A stretch of 37,842 bases of DNA, taken from NCBI GenBank assembly GCA_030706145.1, contig JAUZPB010000033.1, positions 1-37,842 of the forward strand. Direction: 5' to 3'. The number at the start of each line of letters is the position of its first letter. Positions within the stretch are counted from its first letter, which is position 1. Of this stretch, positions 1 to 8,480 are shown one piece after another. The position numbers were made by a program, and so were the translations under genes. The notes under the pieces are model-generated. The model was not told where the DNA came from and searched no databases. It was given only the letters and a program-made list of their open reading frames with translations. Source of the DNA: Bacteroidota bacterium. GTDB taxonomy: Bacteria > Bacteroidota > Ignavibacteria > Ignavibacteriales > SURF-24.

Positions 1-47
1 GTTTATCTGAAATCGGTTTATCTGAAAATTTTTTTATCTGACAATAG
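1..47. repeat. Tandem 15-16 bp repeat, cut by the left edge
   Basis: Three near-identical units share the core TTTATCTGA, which begins at positions 2, 17 and 33. The array reaches the first base of the window, so more units may lie outside it. It sits downstream of the 3' end of the DUF748 gene. No coding sense was seen. Confidence 0.75.
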
Positions 48-101
48 GTTTGTTTTGTTAAGCCAACTTTACTAAACGCTTTTTTATAAAGTACTATTGC
101 T

Positions 102-1211
102 TTATTTATCTTTATTATTGGATGAAGCTGTTTTAAGATTCACTGTCTTGTCTAGTCCAGGCATCAAAGCCTGAATGAAAGCATTCTTAATTAACTCCCA
201 TATTGTAGTCCATATGCCTATATCTGGATTGTCAAGCCTTCCACTAATTGGTATCCTTGTAGCTACCTGATCCTTTGGTGCATTTGTAAATATATCTTTA
301 ACCGCTCCAACAACAGTTTTCCATAAAAACTTAAAAAATGGTTTCTTTATATCTTCTTTCCATTTTACAACTTCAACATCCTTTAATAATGGCTTTGCAT
401 ATCCATCAAACTTTCCCTTTGAAGCAGCAACTTCACTGTAAAGTGAAAAGGTGCCCTTGTGAACATCAAACTTTCCGTACGCTCTTAAAAAATCATTGAG
501 CGAGACTAATTGAAGTCCTTTCATTTCCAGGGTCATCTTAAATGTTGGCTTTGTCTCGTATGGGTCAATATCAGCTCTTACGTGAAATCTCCCCGATTTC
601 AGCGCAAGTCCCGTTACATCAAGGGTCGCTGCTAAGGTCTTTGATATCTTTCTGCTGTTTGTAAGATTTGTAGCTACGAGGTTTAATTCCTGGATGTAAA
701 CGTTGACCTTAGGATCGCTGTGGAAATTCCTAAAATGTATTTCTCCATCATTTATCTCAAAGCGGTTTATCTTTAATGGCATTAGCTTCTGCACAGCTTC
801 CTGCCACGTCTCTTTGTCAACTTTTGTCTGTGACTGCCTTGGCGTAGGTCCCTGAACAAAGTTTACCTGGGGATGATCTAAAAATATCTTCCCTACAATT
901 GCACCATGAAATAGTTCTGACCACTGAAGTGAGAGTTCCAGGCGGTCGGCTTCAAAAAAGGGAACTGGTATTTTCCCCGTGGCTTTCTTTATCACAATAT
1001 CGTTAAGTGCATATGCTCCACGCAAAAGAGAAATATCAACATCTTCAACGTGCCCACGGTAACCTGGTGTATTTGCAAGCATTTTATTTATGTGGCTTTT
1101 TGCTATATAAGGTAAAGCAATTCTGAGAGCAACTAACAGAACAACTAATATTATCAGAATTATGAATGTAGTTTTTCCGATCTTAGCTATAATTTTGGCT
1201 ATTGGATCCAT
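102..1211 (-). CDS. DUF748 / AsmA-like membrane-anchored protein
   Basis: This encodes a protein of about 369 residues with one N-terminal membrane helix (about residues 13-34 from the chosen Met) followed by a large non-cytoplasmic domain. The sequence after the helix, with its pattern of short beta strands (phrases such as INRFEINDGEIHF), is typical of DUF748, a relative of AsmA-type proteins of the Gram-negative envelope. Members of that family are linked to envelope or lipid homeostasis, but the precise role is unknown. The open frame extends upstream to 1304. I chose the Met at 1211 because it directly precedes the membrane helix and the extra 31 residues look non-coding. It is transcribed away from the small membrane gene at 1391-1540 and may be in the same transcript. 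The family call is good; the function is open. Confidence 0.75.
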   Translation of the reverse strand: MDPIAKIIAKIGKTTFIILIILVVLLVALRIALPYIAKSHINKMLANTPGYRGHVEDVDISLLRGAYALNDIVIKKATGKIPVPFFEADRLELSLQWSELFHGAIVGKIFLDHPQVNFVQGPTPRQSQTKVDKETWQEAVQKLMPLKINRFEINDGEIHFRNFHSDPKVNVYIQELNLVATNLTNSRKISKTLAATLDVTGLALKSGRFHVRADIDPYETKPTFKMTLEMKGLQLVSLNDFLRAYGKFDVHKGTFSLYSEVAASKGKFDGYAKPLLKDVEVVKWKEDIKKPFFKFLWKTVVGAVKDIFTNAPKDQVATRIPISGRLDNPDIGIWTTIWELIKNAFIQALMPGLDKTVNLKTASSNNKDK

Positions 1212-1390
1212 ATCTTTATTTTCACTTTTAATATGTCTCCAGCTATCGGCCAGCTTTCTGTTTGAGCATTTCTGAGCATTATAAAGACTGATAGCTGAAT
1301 ACATATTCTTTTATGTAATTGGTTTTAGATTGTCAATAAGTTTCCCCCTTCTTTTCTTCTTCATTTATACCTATTAAAGAATTACTTAAG

Positions 1391-1540
1391 CTAAAGTACA
1401 CTTCTGCCCGATATTAGTCTTATTAGTAAAGCGACAACGGCTATTACAAGCAGAATATGTATAAAACCACCCAGTGTATACCCGCTAACTAAGCCTAAAA
1501 ACCATAAAACTAGAAGAATGACAAATATAGTCCAAAGCAT
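1391..1540 (-). CDS. 49-residue two-helix membrane protein (lmo0937/DUF5670-like)
   Basis: A short gene starts with MLWTIFVILLVLW and ends in SGRSVL, with two hydrophobic helices separated by the turn GLVSGYTLGG. This pattern matches the small, very conserved lmo0937/DUF5670 family of membrane peptides found across many phyla. The family is of unknown function; members often sit among stress or envelope genes. A strong ribosome binding site (GGAGG on the minus strand, about 1545-1550) lies just ahead of the ATG, which supports translation. The gene is monocistronic or is followed by the DUF748 gene 179 bases downstream. Confidence 0.8.
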   Translation of the reverse strand: MLWTIFVILLVLWFLGLVSGYTLGGFIHILLVIAVVALLIRLISGRSVL

Positions 1541-1870
1541 AAGGTCCTCCTTTTTTTTGAAGTGATGTTGTAATATCTTTGCCCATCAAGTCCGAAAGCA
1601 AGGATCATAAAGGGGATTTCCGAAAATAACCTTGTCTTATATTGAGATAAACCTCTATTGAGATAAATCTCGATTTCGAAAAGAATATTTGTATATGTTA
1701 CATCTGAAAATTGGGTTCCATCCTTATCTTACTTAAATAATAAGAGATTTCTTTTAATACAATCAAGGATACAATCTTTACCTTTGGGGATATCTTTCCT
1801 TATTTTTTTGTAATTTATCTTAGTAATCTTAATAGATTAAATAATTTTCTTTGGGTGTGACTAAAGCTAA
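1541..1870. other. Intergenic spacer with a 16-bp direct repeat
   Basis: These 330 bases separate two divergent genes and must hold promoters for both. The only visible structure is a direct repeat of TATTGAGATAAA at 1640-1651 and 1656-1667. The second copy runs into the small palindrome GAGATAAATCTC (1660-1671). No convincing open reading frame was found on either strand. Confidence 0.6.
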
Positions 1871-2512
1871 GTGAATCTATATCATTTCATTACATATTTT
1901 GTATGCCTTCATATTCTATTTGCAGGCAGTCTTTCTACCGATCCTAAAGCTGGCTTAAGTAAAATAGACAATGGCAATATTATTACTGACTGCAATATGT
2001 CTTTAGATGAAGCTCTAAAGGGAATAGTAATTCCACAAAAGCTTAAAAGTAACCTTGAGCTTATTGATGTAGAATATTACTCGATGGACAGTAAGCTCCA
2101 TAAGGGACAATTGCTTTTAGCAAAGGATCTTTCTTATGAAGTAAAATCAATATTTGAGGAAATTAAGATGAGTAAATATCCAATTGCAAAAGTGATCCCT
2201 ATAGTAAAATATCATTGGCTGGATTCCCTTTCTATGCTTGATAATAATTCTTCGTGTTTTAACTACAGGTCTGTAAAAGGGACTAAAATATTATCTTCCC
2301 ATGCACTCGGCAGAGGCATAGATATCAACCCGCTTCTAAATCCACAGTTCAAAAGGGGAAAGGTCTCCCCGGAAAATGCTCACTATAACCCTTCTATTCC
2401 AGGAACGTTAACTGAATCATCATTTGTCGTAAAAGCCTTTAAAAAACGAGGCTGGAAGTGGGGCGGCACCTGGAAAAGCACGAAGGATTATCAGCACTTC
2501 GAAAAAAAATAA
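1871..2512 (+). CDS. Secreted M15-family peptidoglycan peptidase (VanY/M15C-like)
   Basis: The 213-residue product is probably a zinc peptidase that trims peptidoglycan peptides. The N-terminus has a hydrophobic stretch ending near residue 22, consistent with export to the periplasm. The signature SSHALGRGIDINP gives zinc ligands His144 and Asp151. The C-terminal WGGTW...KDYQHFE block supplies Asp206 and the third ligand His209. The SCFNYR segment at 128-133 is also typical of the M15C subgroup. The start is GTG, chosen because it yields the complete signal sequence; no good Shine-Dalgarno site is visible. It stands alone, with 184 bases to the phenylacetate operon. D,D- versus L,D-specificity cannot be told from sequence alone. 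Confidence 0.8.
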   Translation: MNLYHFITYFVCLHILFAGSLSTDPKAGLSKIDNGNIITDCNMSLDEALKGIVIPQKLKSNLELIDVEYYSMDSKLHKGQLLLAKDLSYEVKSIFEEIKMSKYPIAKVIPIVKYHWLDSLSMLDNNSSCFNYRSVKGTKILSSHALGRGIDINPLLNPQFKRGKVSPENAHYNPSIPGTLTESSFVVKAFKKRGWKWGGTWKSTKDYQHFEKK

Positions 2513-2654
2513 CTCATGGGTTAAATATATCTGATTGCACCTGGTTGGAATTTTTACATACTTGTTATATTTAGCTTGCTTAGATTTAGCTCATTACTCC
2601 ATTCCTTGCCTTTAACACGTCTTTTCCATAGATTAAAAAAACAGGGCACAATAT

Positions 2655-2676
2655 CTCTTCATTTTTTTTTGAAGAG
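2655..2676 (+). promoter_or_regulatory. Hairpin in the paa operon leader
   Basis: Arms CTCTTCA (2655-2661) and TGAAGAG (2670-2676) pair perfectly around an eight-T loop, ending 20 bases before the paaA ATG. The right arm overlaps GAGGG, a possible ribosome binding site, so the hairpin could affect translation. Just upstream, ATTTAGCT repeats at 2569 and 2584 with 15-base spacing. A regulatory function is inference. Confidence 0.35.
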
Positions 2677-2696
2677 GGAAATTTAAGAGAATACCT

Positions 2697-3635
2697 ATGG
2701 ATGAAGTCTTAAGATTAAAAGAATTTGAAGAACGTATAGAATCCGGCCAAGTAATAGAACCCAAGCAGTGGATGCCTGATCGCTATAGAAAACAGTTAAT
2801 CCGTATGATCTCACAACATGCTCATTCTGAAATTGTAGGTATGCTCCCTGAAGGAAATTGGATCACAAGAGCTCCTAGTCTTCGAAGAAAAATGGCACTG
2901 CTTGCTAAGGTTCAGGACGAAGCTGGTCATGGACTTTACCTTTATAGTGCCGCTGAAACTCTTGGCGTTGAACGCCACCATCTTATTGATCAGCTTCTGT
3001 GCGGAACTGCTAAATACTCGAGTATATTTAATTATCCTGCTTTGAGCTGGGCTGACATTGGTGTTATTGGCTGGTTCGTCGATGGAGCTGCTATTGTTAA
3101 TCAGACTATGCTTGCCAAATGCTCCTATGGCCCATATGCAAGGGCTAACCTGAGAATATGTAAAGAAGAGAGCTTTCATAAAAAACAGGGCTATGAAATA
3201 ATTGCTACTCTTGCTGAAGGAACACCTAAACAAAAGGAGATGGCTCAGGATGCTGTTAATCGCTGGTGGTTCCCTACGCTAATGATGTTCGGCCCTCCTG
3301 ATAGTGATTCACCTAATAGCGCTGAACTTATGAAATGGAGAATTAAATTAAAAGGTAATGACGAACTAAGGCAGAGATTTATTGACCTTACTGTCCCTCA
3401 GGCAAAAGCTATTAACATCAAGCTGCCTGATCCCCAAATTGTCTTTAACGAACAGACCGGTCATTGGGATTATAGCCCGCTAAACTGGCAGGAGTTTTAT
3501 GAGGTAATTAGCGGTAAAGGACCATGCAATAAAGAAAGACTTAAGGCTAGAAAACAAGCCCATGAAAACGGTAGATGGGTTAGACTTGCTTCTGAAGCCT
3601 ATGCATCTAAAAAACAAATTGATAACCTTGCTTGA
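2697..3635 (+). CDS. paaA: Phenylacetyl-CoA epoxidase, catalytic subunit PaaA
   Basis: PaaA is the diiron oxygenase subunit that adds one oxygen atom across the aromatic ring of phenylacetyl-CoA to give the 1,2-epoxide, acting in the cytoplasm with PaaB, PaaC and a reductase. The 312 residues match the usual length (about 310) and are conserved end to end with proteobacterial PaaA. Iron ligands lie in helices holding HAHSEIVG (Glu45), QDEAGHG (Glu75 and His78) and CKEESFH (about 155-161). This is the first gene of an eleven-gene collinear block and probably the promoter-proximal gene. There is a 31-base gap to paaB. No truncation or odd residue was seen. Confidence 0.96.
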   Translation: MDEVLRLKEFEERIESGQVIEPKQWMPDRYRKQLIRMISQHAHSEIVGMLPEGNWITRAPSLRRKMALLAKVQDEAGHGLYLYSAAETLGVERHHLIDQLLCGTAKYSSIFNYPALSWADIGVIGWFVDGAAIVNQTMLAKCSYGPYARANLRICKEESFHKKQGYEIIATLAEGTPKQKEMAQDAVNRWWFPTLMMFGPPDSDSPNSAELMKWRIKLKGNDELRQRFIDLTVPQAKAINIKLPDPQIVFNEQTGHWDYSPLNWQEFYEVISGKGPCNKERLKARKQAHENGRWVRLASEAYASKKQIDNLA

Positions 3636-3666
3636 TTAATTTTTCTGGAGGAAGATAAGAAAAATA

Positions 3667-3969
3667 ATGGAGAATCAGGACTTCTTTGACAGTCAGCTAG
3701 AGCTTTGGGAGGTATTCCTACAGCAGGAACAAGGTGGCCCTCATACACACGCCGGAAGCCTGCATGCTTCTGATGCAGAAATGGCTCTTCAGAATGCAAG
3801 AGACGTTTATGCAAGACGTGGACCTGTCTTTAATATCTGGGTCGTTCCATCTGTGATGATCACTTCTACTACTCCTGATGACAAGGGCCCATTCTTTGAC
3901 CCTGCAGATAGTAAGATCTACAGGCACCCCCAGTTCTATAAGGTCCCTAAAGGAGTAAGAAATGTCTGA
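3667..3969 (+). CDS. paaB: Phenylacetyl-CoA epoxidase subunit PaaB
   Basis: This small subunit of 100 residues is needed for assembly of the PaaABC epoxidase and has no catalytic metal of its own. Recognisable family segments include HAGSLHASDAEMALQNARD, the IWVVPS strand and the FFDPADSKIYRHP block near the C-terminus. GGAGGA lies about 14 bases ahead of the ATG. The 3' end overlaps paaC by 8 bases, indicating translational coupling. The position between paaA and paaC is canonical. Confidence 0.95.
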   Translation: MENQDFFDSQLELWEVFLQQEQGGPHTHAGSLHASDAEMALQNARDVYARRGPVFNIWVVPSVMITSTTPDDKGPFFDPADSKIYRHPQFYKVPKGVRNV

Positions 3970-4747
3970 AGTTCACCATAACAGATCTGTTAATAATTCC
4001 TTATTCGACTATTTACTCTGCATCGGAGATGATCTTCTTATACTTGGTCACAGGCTCTCAGAATGGTGTGGGCATGGCCCTATTTTAGAAGAAGACATTG
4101 CCCTTACAAACATTGCACTTGACTGCATTGGCGGAGCTTCAGCTCTGCTTCAGTTTGCAGGACAAATTGAGTGTAAAGGGAGAACCGAAGATGACCTTGC
4201 ATTCTTTAGAGAAGCCGTAGAATTCAAGAACCTCCAGATGCTTGAACTCCCAAATGGCGACTTTGCCTTTACAATAGCAAGACAATTTCTTTTTGATACA
4301 TTTGGATATTTCCTTTATGGCGAACTTTCTAAAAGCACAAATAAAGAACTTGCCTCTATTGCTTCAAAATTATATAAGGAGGTCGTCTACCACCAGCGCC
4401 ATTCTATTGAATGGGTATACAGGCTTGGCGATGGTACACACGAAAGTCATTCAAGACTGCAGGCTGCATTTGATGAATTGTGGATGTATACTGGCGAATT
4501 GTTTTCTGTGGAAGAAAACCATCTTATACTCCTGGAGGAAAAAATTATCCCGGATCTTACAAAAGTAAAACCTCAGTGGCATGAGCGTATCTCCGAAATT
4601 CTTTCAAACGCAACAATCGCTATTATGCCTGAGGAAGATCTCTATTTTTCGCGCGGAAGCCGAAAGGGACTACATACAGAATATCTCGGCCATTTACTCT
4701 CTGAGATGCAGATACTTGCAAGATCTTTTCCGGGGGCAAAATGGTAA
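3962..4747 (+). CDS. paaC: Phenylacetyl-CoA epoxidase structural subunit PaaC
   Basis: PaaC is a ferritin-fold relative of PaaA that lost the catalytic iron site and forms the heterodimer core of the epoxidase. The 261-residue protein is close to the family length of about 250. Family segments include LILGHRLSEWCGHGPILEED near the N-terminus, LFDTFGYFLY, and the C-terminal HTEYLGHLLSEMQ block. The ATG overlaps the end of paaB, and the stop overlaps the proposed paaD start by 7 bases (ATGGTAA), so the three genes are read as a coupled unit. Confidence 0.94.
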   Translation: MSEVHHNRSVNNSLFDYLLCIGDDLLILGHRLSEWCGHGPILEEDIALTNIALDCIGGASALLQFAGQIECKGRTEDDLAFFREAVEFKNLQMLELPNGDFAFTIARQFLFDTFGYFLYGELSKSTNKELASIASKLYKEVVYHQRHSIEWVYRLGDGTHESHSRLQAAFDELWMYTGELFSVEENHLILLEEKIIPDLTKVKPQWHERISEILSNATIAIMPEEDLYFSRGSRKGLHTEYLGHLLSEMQILARSFPGAKW

Positions 4748-5253
4748 AGAATGTACTTATGAGCCTCACAAAAGAAACTAAAAAAAGAATATATCAGATC
4801 CTCTCTGAAATAAAAGATCCTGAAATTCCAGTGATAAATATTGTTGAACTGGGCATTATTAAAGAAGTTGAACTGAACAATGGAATTCTGGAAGTATCTA
4901 TTACTCCTACTTATTCAGGATGCCCTGCTATGCATGCAATTAAAAGTGAAATTGTATCTAGACTAAAATCTGAAAATTATTACTCTGTCGTCGTTAAAAT
5001 TAACTACTCTCCAGCATGGACAACCGATTTTATGACTCAGGAGGCAAAAGAGAAATTAAAAAACTATGGCATTGCCCCGCCAAAAGAGCTTAATAGGGAA
5101 ACTTGCATTCCAATATCACTTGAGGCTGTGGAATGTCCCTTCTGCGGTTCTTCTCACACAGAACTAAAGAGCAGGTTTGGTTCAACAGCTTGTAAATCAT
5201 TTTATTATTGCAAAAACTGCCTGCAATTATTTGAGCACTTTAAGAGCTTTTGA
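4741..5253 (+). CDS. paaD: PaaD, DUF59/MIP18 maturation protein
   Basis: PaaD is thought to help mature metal cofactors for the epoxidase system. The first part (about 12-100) is a DUF59 domain with the DPEIPVINIVELG motif and the conserved Cys61 in YSGCPA. The C-terminal part holds a zinc-ribbon-like set of cysteines (132, 135, 157, 160) plus Cys151 in the FGSTACK signature. The length of 170 matches the E. coli type (165). Two starts are possible: ATG 4741, overlapping the paaC stop, or the Met at 4759; I kept the first because of the coupling. The stop lies inside one copy of a 20-bp direct repeat. In proteobacteria the usual next gene is paaE, which is absent here. Confidence 0.93.
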   Translation: MVKNVLMSLTKETKKRIYQILSEIKDPEIPVINIVELGIIKEVELNNGILEVSITPTYSGCPAMHAIKSEIVSRLKSENYYSVVVKINYSPAWTTDFMTQEAKEKLKNYGIAPPKELNRETCIPISLEAVECPFCGSSHTELKSRFGSTACKSFYYCKNCLQLFEHFKSF

Positions 5254-5312
5254 TATTAAAAGTTTATCTTATTAAGAACTTCTTACTTCTTAAGAGCTTT
5301 TTTGATATTAAA
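5241..5312. repeat. Direct repeat spanning the paaD stop codon
   Basis: TAAGAGCTTTTGATATTAAA at 5241-5260 recurs at 5291-5312 with two extra T residues. Between the copies, TTATTAAGAACTTCT and TACTTCTTAAGAGCT look like a second layer of 15-base duplication. The first copy includes the last codons and stop of paaD. The rest of the 134-base gap before paaG is AT-rich, with no gene seen. Confidence 0.7.
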
Positions 5313-5387
5313 GGATTGGTATTTCTTTTAGAATTAGTAATATTATTTAAAATATACTTTTTTGTCCTAATCCTGAAGAGTATCTAT

Positions 5388-6179
5388 ATGGATTACAAGT
5401 TTCTTATTTGCACAATCATAAATGAAAATATTTTGAGGATTTCCTTAAACCGGCCTGAAGTACTAAATAGTTTTAATACAGAAATGCGACTTGAACTTTT
5501 AGAAGCACTGCAGTATGCTTCACTTAATGATAATATACGAACAGTTTTTTTAAGTGCCGAAGGACGTGCTTTTTCTGCCGGCCAGGACCTCAAGGAGATA
5601 CTTAGTCTTGAGATGGAAAAGGCTGACCCTGCCGTAATTGTTAGAAATACATATAACCCTATTATAAAAACTATCCGGCAGATCGAAAAGCCTGTCGTCT
5701 GTATGGTAAATGGAATCGCTGCAGGTGCCGCTGCTAACATCGCTTTTTCTTGCGATATTGTCCTGGCTTCAACTGATGCTAGCTTTGTAGAGTCATTCTC
5801 TCAGATTGGTCTTATACCCGATAGCGGGGGAACGTATTTCCTTCCAAGACTTATTGGTCTGCAGAAGTCTTCGGCTCTTATGATGATGGCAGAAAAAATT
5901 TCTGCCGATATGGCCGTGCAGATGGGACTCATTTATATGGCAGTTGACCCAAAGAGCCTTGAAACATTTGCTCTTGAAATTGTAAAGAAACTCTCTCTTA
6001 TGCCAACAAAAGCTTTGGCTTATATTAAAAGGGCACTTAACCTTTCATTCTCAAATACTCTGGATGAGCAGCTTGAACTTGAGGCTAAACTGCAGCACCT
6101 GGCAGGAAAAACTGGTGATTATAGAGAAGGAATAAAAGCTTTTTTGGAGAAAAGAAAACCTGATTTTAAAGGACATTGA
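5388..6179 (+). CDS. paaG: PaaG, epoxyphenylacetyl-CoA isomerase (crotonase family)
   Basis: PaaG converts ring-1,2-epoxyphenylacetyl-CoA to the seven-membered oxepin-CoA. The 263-residue product has the crotonase oxyanion-hole segment AFSAGQDLKE and the second one NGIAAGAAAN. The SQIGLIPDSGGT signature carries the Asp expected for PaaG isomerases, and the C-terminal AGKTGDYREGIKAFL block is strongly PaaG-like. The open frame runs back to 5250, but the added 46 residues are low-complexity and come from the repeat-bearing spacer, so I start at the Met at 5388. It is the only crotonase in the operon; no separate paaF (enoyl-CoA hydratase) is present, so either this enzyme or one elsewhere must hydrate 2,3-dehydroadipyl-CoA. 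Confidence 0.92.
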   Translation: MDYKFLICTIINENILRISLNRPEVLNSFNTEMRLELLEALQYASLNDNIRTVFLSAEGRAFSAGQDLKEILSLEMEKADPAVIVRNTYNPIIKTIRQIEKPVVCMVNGIAAGAAANIAFSCDIVLASTDASFVESFSQIGLIPDSGGTYFLPRLIGLQKSSALMMMAEKISADMAVQMGLIYMAVDPKSLETFALEIVKKLSLMPTKALAYIKRALNLSFSNTLDEQLELEAKLQHLAGKTGDYREGIKAFLEKRKPDFKGH

Positions 6180-6224
6180 AAAATCTGGTCATTTATTGTT
6201 TTTTAATAAAATTGTGAGGAGAAG

Positions 6225-7196
6225 ATGGAATATACTCACTTGGGGCGAAGTGGACTTAAAGTAAGTAGACTTTGCCTGGGAACAATGAACTTTGGCACTT
6301 ATACACCTGTCGAAGACAGCTTTCGCATAATGGATAAAGCTCTTGATCTGGGAATTAACTTTTTTGATACAGCCAATGTTTATGGCGCCGATAAACACAA
6401 GGGCTTTACAGAGGAGATAATCGGAAGATGGCTTTCTCAAGGTGGCTTAAGGCGCGATAAGATTGTCCTTGCTACAAAGGTATATGGCAATATGGGCGAC
6501 TGGCCTAATGAAGAAAAGCTTTCGGCTTACCATATTAGGAAAGCCTGCGAAAGTAGCCTTAAAAGACTTCAGACCGATCATATTGACCTTTATCAGATGC
6601 ACCATATAGATCGCGATACTCCCTGGGACGAAGTCTGGCAGGCAATGGAACAGCTAGTAGAGCAGGGAAAAGTGATCTATGTAGGCAGCAGCAACTTTGC
6701 TGCATGGAATATCGTAGAGGCAAATTATATGGCTCAGAAAAGAAACTTCCTTGGACTTGTTTCTGAGCAGAGTATATATAGCTTAAGAAACAGGCATATA
6801 GAACTTGAAGTTATTCCTGCATGCAAAGCTATGGGAGTTGGAATTATTCCTTGGAGCCCTTTGGGTGGTGGAATTCTCTGCGGCGTTCTTGATAAGCCCA
6901 ATTCAGGAAGACGTTCAAGGCCTGCTCTTCAAAGCTCTGTCGAAAAACTTAAACCTCAGCTTGAACGCTATGAGAACCTCTGTAAAGAGCTTTCAATGAA
7001 ACCGGCTGACCTTGCCCTTGCCTGGGTGCTCAGTAACCCAAGTGTTGCTTCTCCTATTGTTGGTCCTAGAACAATTGAACAGCTTCAGGAAAGTACAAAT
7101 GTGCTAAGTATGGAAATCCCTGAACAGGCTATGAAAAAACTTGATGAAATATGGCCGGGCCCTGGAAACCAGGCCCCTGAGGCTTATGCATGGTAA
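6225..7196 (+). CDS. Aldo/keto reductase embedded in the paa operon
   Basis: This 323-residue protein has a TIM-barrel aldo/keto reductase fold and uses NADPH to reduce aldehydes or ketones in the cytoplasm. The catalytic tetrad is visible: Asp48 and Tyr53 in FFDTANVYG, Lys85 in LATKVYG, and His126 in QMHHID. The cofactor-binding end has SNPSVASPIVGPRT. A strong ribosome binding site (GAGGAG, 6216-6221) sits just ahead of the ATG. It lies in the same direction between paaG and paaH with gaps of 45 and 91 bases, so it is probably co-transcribed. It is not a standard paa gene. It might detoxify the aldehyde released when the opened oxepin ring is not oxidised, but that is inference. It has no flavin or iron-sulfur motifs and cannot stand in for the PaaE reductase. 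Confidence 0.88.
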   Translation: MEYTHLGRSGLKVSRLCLGTMNFGTYTPVEDSFRIMDKALDLGINFFDTANVYGADKHKGFTEEIIGRWLSQGGLRRDKIVLATKVYGNMGDWPNEEKLSAYHIRKACESSLKRLQTDHIDLYQMHHIDRDTPWDEVWQAMEQLVEQGKVIYVGSSNFAAWNIVEANYMAQKRNFLGLVSEQSIYSLRNRHIELEVIPACKAMGVGIIPWSPLGGGILCGVLDKPNSGRRSRPALQSSVEKLKPQLERYENLCKELSMKPADLALAWVLSNPSVASPIVGPRTIEQLQESTNVLSMEIPEQAMKKLDEIWPGPGNQAPEAYAW

Positions 7197-7198
7197 TC

Positions 7199-7228
7199 AA
7201 ATTCATAGAAATGAAATTCATGAAAATT
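7199..7228. repeat. 15-bp tandem duplication after the aldo/keto reductase
   Basis: AAATTCATAGAAATG is followed at once by AAATTCATGAAAATT. The unit length is 15 bases with three differences. The pair starts at the stop codon of the preceding gene. Confidence 0.6.
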
Positions 7229-7287
7229 AAATTGTCCCTGGTTATTATTTAATGAAATTTGTATAAAAATGAGATTGACTTAAAACA

Positions 7288-8454
7288 ATGAATCCAATAA
7301 GATTTGGAATTGTAGGTGCAGGTACAATGGGTAGCGGAATTGCTGCCCTTGCTGCCATAAAAGGTCACAAGGTTGTCCTTTATGATATCGAACAGGCAGC
7401 TGTCGTGAGAGCTAAGGACTCTACAGCAAGGATTTTCTCTAAACAAAAACAAAAAGTCGCTTCCTTTCACTCTGCTAGCTTAAATGAACCTGAGCATAAT
7501 ATTACCTATTCCAGCGATATTATGGAACTAGCTGAATGTGAACTAGTAATAGAGGCAGTAATTGAGGACTTAGATACAAAACAAAGTGTCTTTAGCAGAC
7601 TCGAATCCTTCGTACCTGACAATACTATTATTGCTACTAATACTTCATCGCTATCAATTACATCTATTTCCTCTGTATGTAAAAATCCTGAGAGAACAAT
7701 TGGAACTCATTTTTTTAACCCGGCTCACCTTATGAAACTAGTCGAGGTCATTCCAGGATTAAATACAAAGCCAGATGTCGTTGAAAAAGTAAAAACAATT
7801 CTTACTGCATTAGGTAAAATTACGGTCCTGGCAAAGGATACTCCTGGATTTATTGTTAACCGCATTGCTAGACCTTTTTATGGTGAAGCTTTAAGGATAT
7901 ATGAAGAAGGAATAGCCGGATTTGCAACAATTGACTGGGCAATGAAGACTTTTGGAAATTTTCCTATGGGACCTTTTGAACTAATGGACCTCATTGGTAA
8001 TGATATCAATTTCAGGGTTACAAATACAATTTATAACGATACTTTCTTCGACCCACGCTATAAACCTTCTCAGGTTCAAAAGCGTCTGGTCGAGGCTAAT
8101 TATCTGGGTAGAAAAACTGGCCGTGGATTTTACCACTATGACGATGAGTTCAAAAACCCTATGCCTGAAGCCAATTCAGAACTTGGCTATGAAATTTTCT
8201 TTAGGATACTTTCTATGCTTATTAATGAGGCCGCAGATGCTGTCTTTATGAACGTTGCTTCTGTTATCGATATTGATACTGCTATGACAAATGGCGTTAA
8301 TTATCCAAAAGGACTCTTAAAATGGGCAGATGATATTGGAATTGAAAAGGTATTTGATAATATTGTAATGCTTCATGAAGAATATTCTGAGGAAAGATAT
8401 CGCCCTAGCCCTCTTCTTAAGAGAATGGTGCGTAATAATAAAAGTTTTTATTAA
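7288..8454 (+). CDS. paaH: PaaH-type 3-hydroxyacyl-CoA dehydrogenase
   Basis: PaaH oxidises 3-hydroxyadipyl-CoA to 3-oxoadipyl-CoA with NAD+. The N-terminal Rossmann domain opens with GIVGAGTMGSG (about residues 8-18). The catalytic region includes GTHFFNPAHLMKLVEV with the active-site His, and the hinge reads KDTPGFIVNRIARPF. The C-terminal 3HCDH domain contains the FPMGPFELMDLIGND segment and a second, degenerate half. At 388 residues it is shorter than the E. coli enzyme (about 475) but has both essential domains. Placement before paaI and paaJ is canonical. Confidence 0.92.
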   Translation: MNPIRFGIVGAGTMGSGIAALAAIKGHKVVLYDIEQAAVVRAKDSTARIFSKQKQKVASFHSASLNEPEHNITYSSDIMELAECELVIEAVIEDLDTKQSVFSRLESFVPDNTIIATNTSSLSITSISSVCKNPERTIGTHFFNPAHLMKLVEVIPGLNTKPDVVEKVKTILTALGKITVLAKDTPGFIVNRIARPFYGEALRIYEEGIAGFATIDWAMKTFGNFPMGPFELMDLIGNDINFRVTNTIYNDTFFDPRYKPSQVQKRLVEANYLGRKTGRGFYHYDDEFKNPMPEANSELGYEIFFRILSMLINEAADAVFMNVASVIDIDTAMTNGVNYPKGLLKWADDIGIEKVFDNIVMLHEEYSEERYRPSPLLKRMVRNNKSFY

Positions 8455-8480
8455 AATTACTAATCCTTTACATATTGCTT

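Noticed and set aside
2811-3233. Long antisense open frames within paaA and other genes
   Set aside because: They lie opposite well-conserved proteins and are shadows of codon bias, without their own starts or families.
5250-5387. 46-residue N-terminal extension of PaaG
   Set aside because: It is encoded by the repeat-bearing AT-rich spacer and has no counterpart in PaaG.
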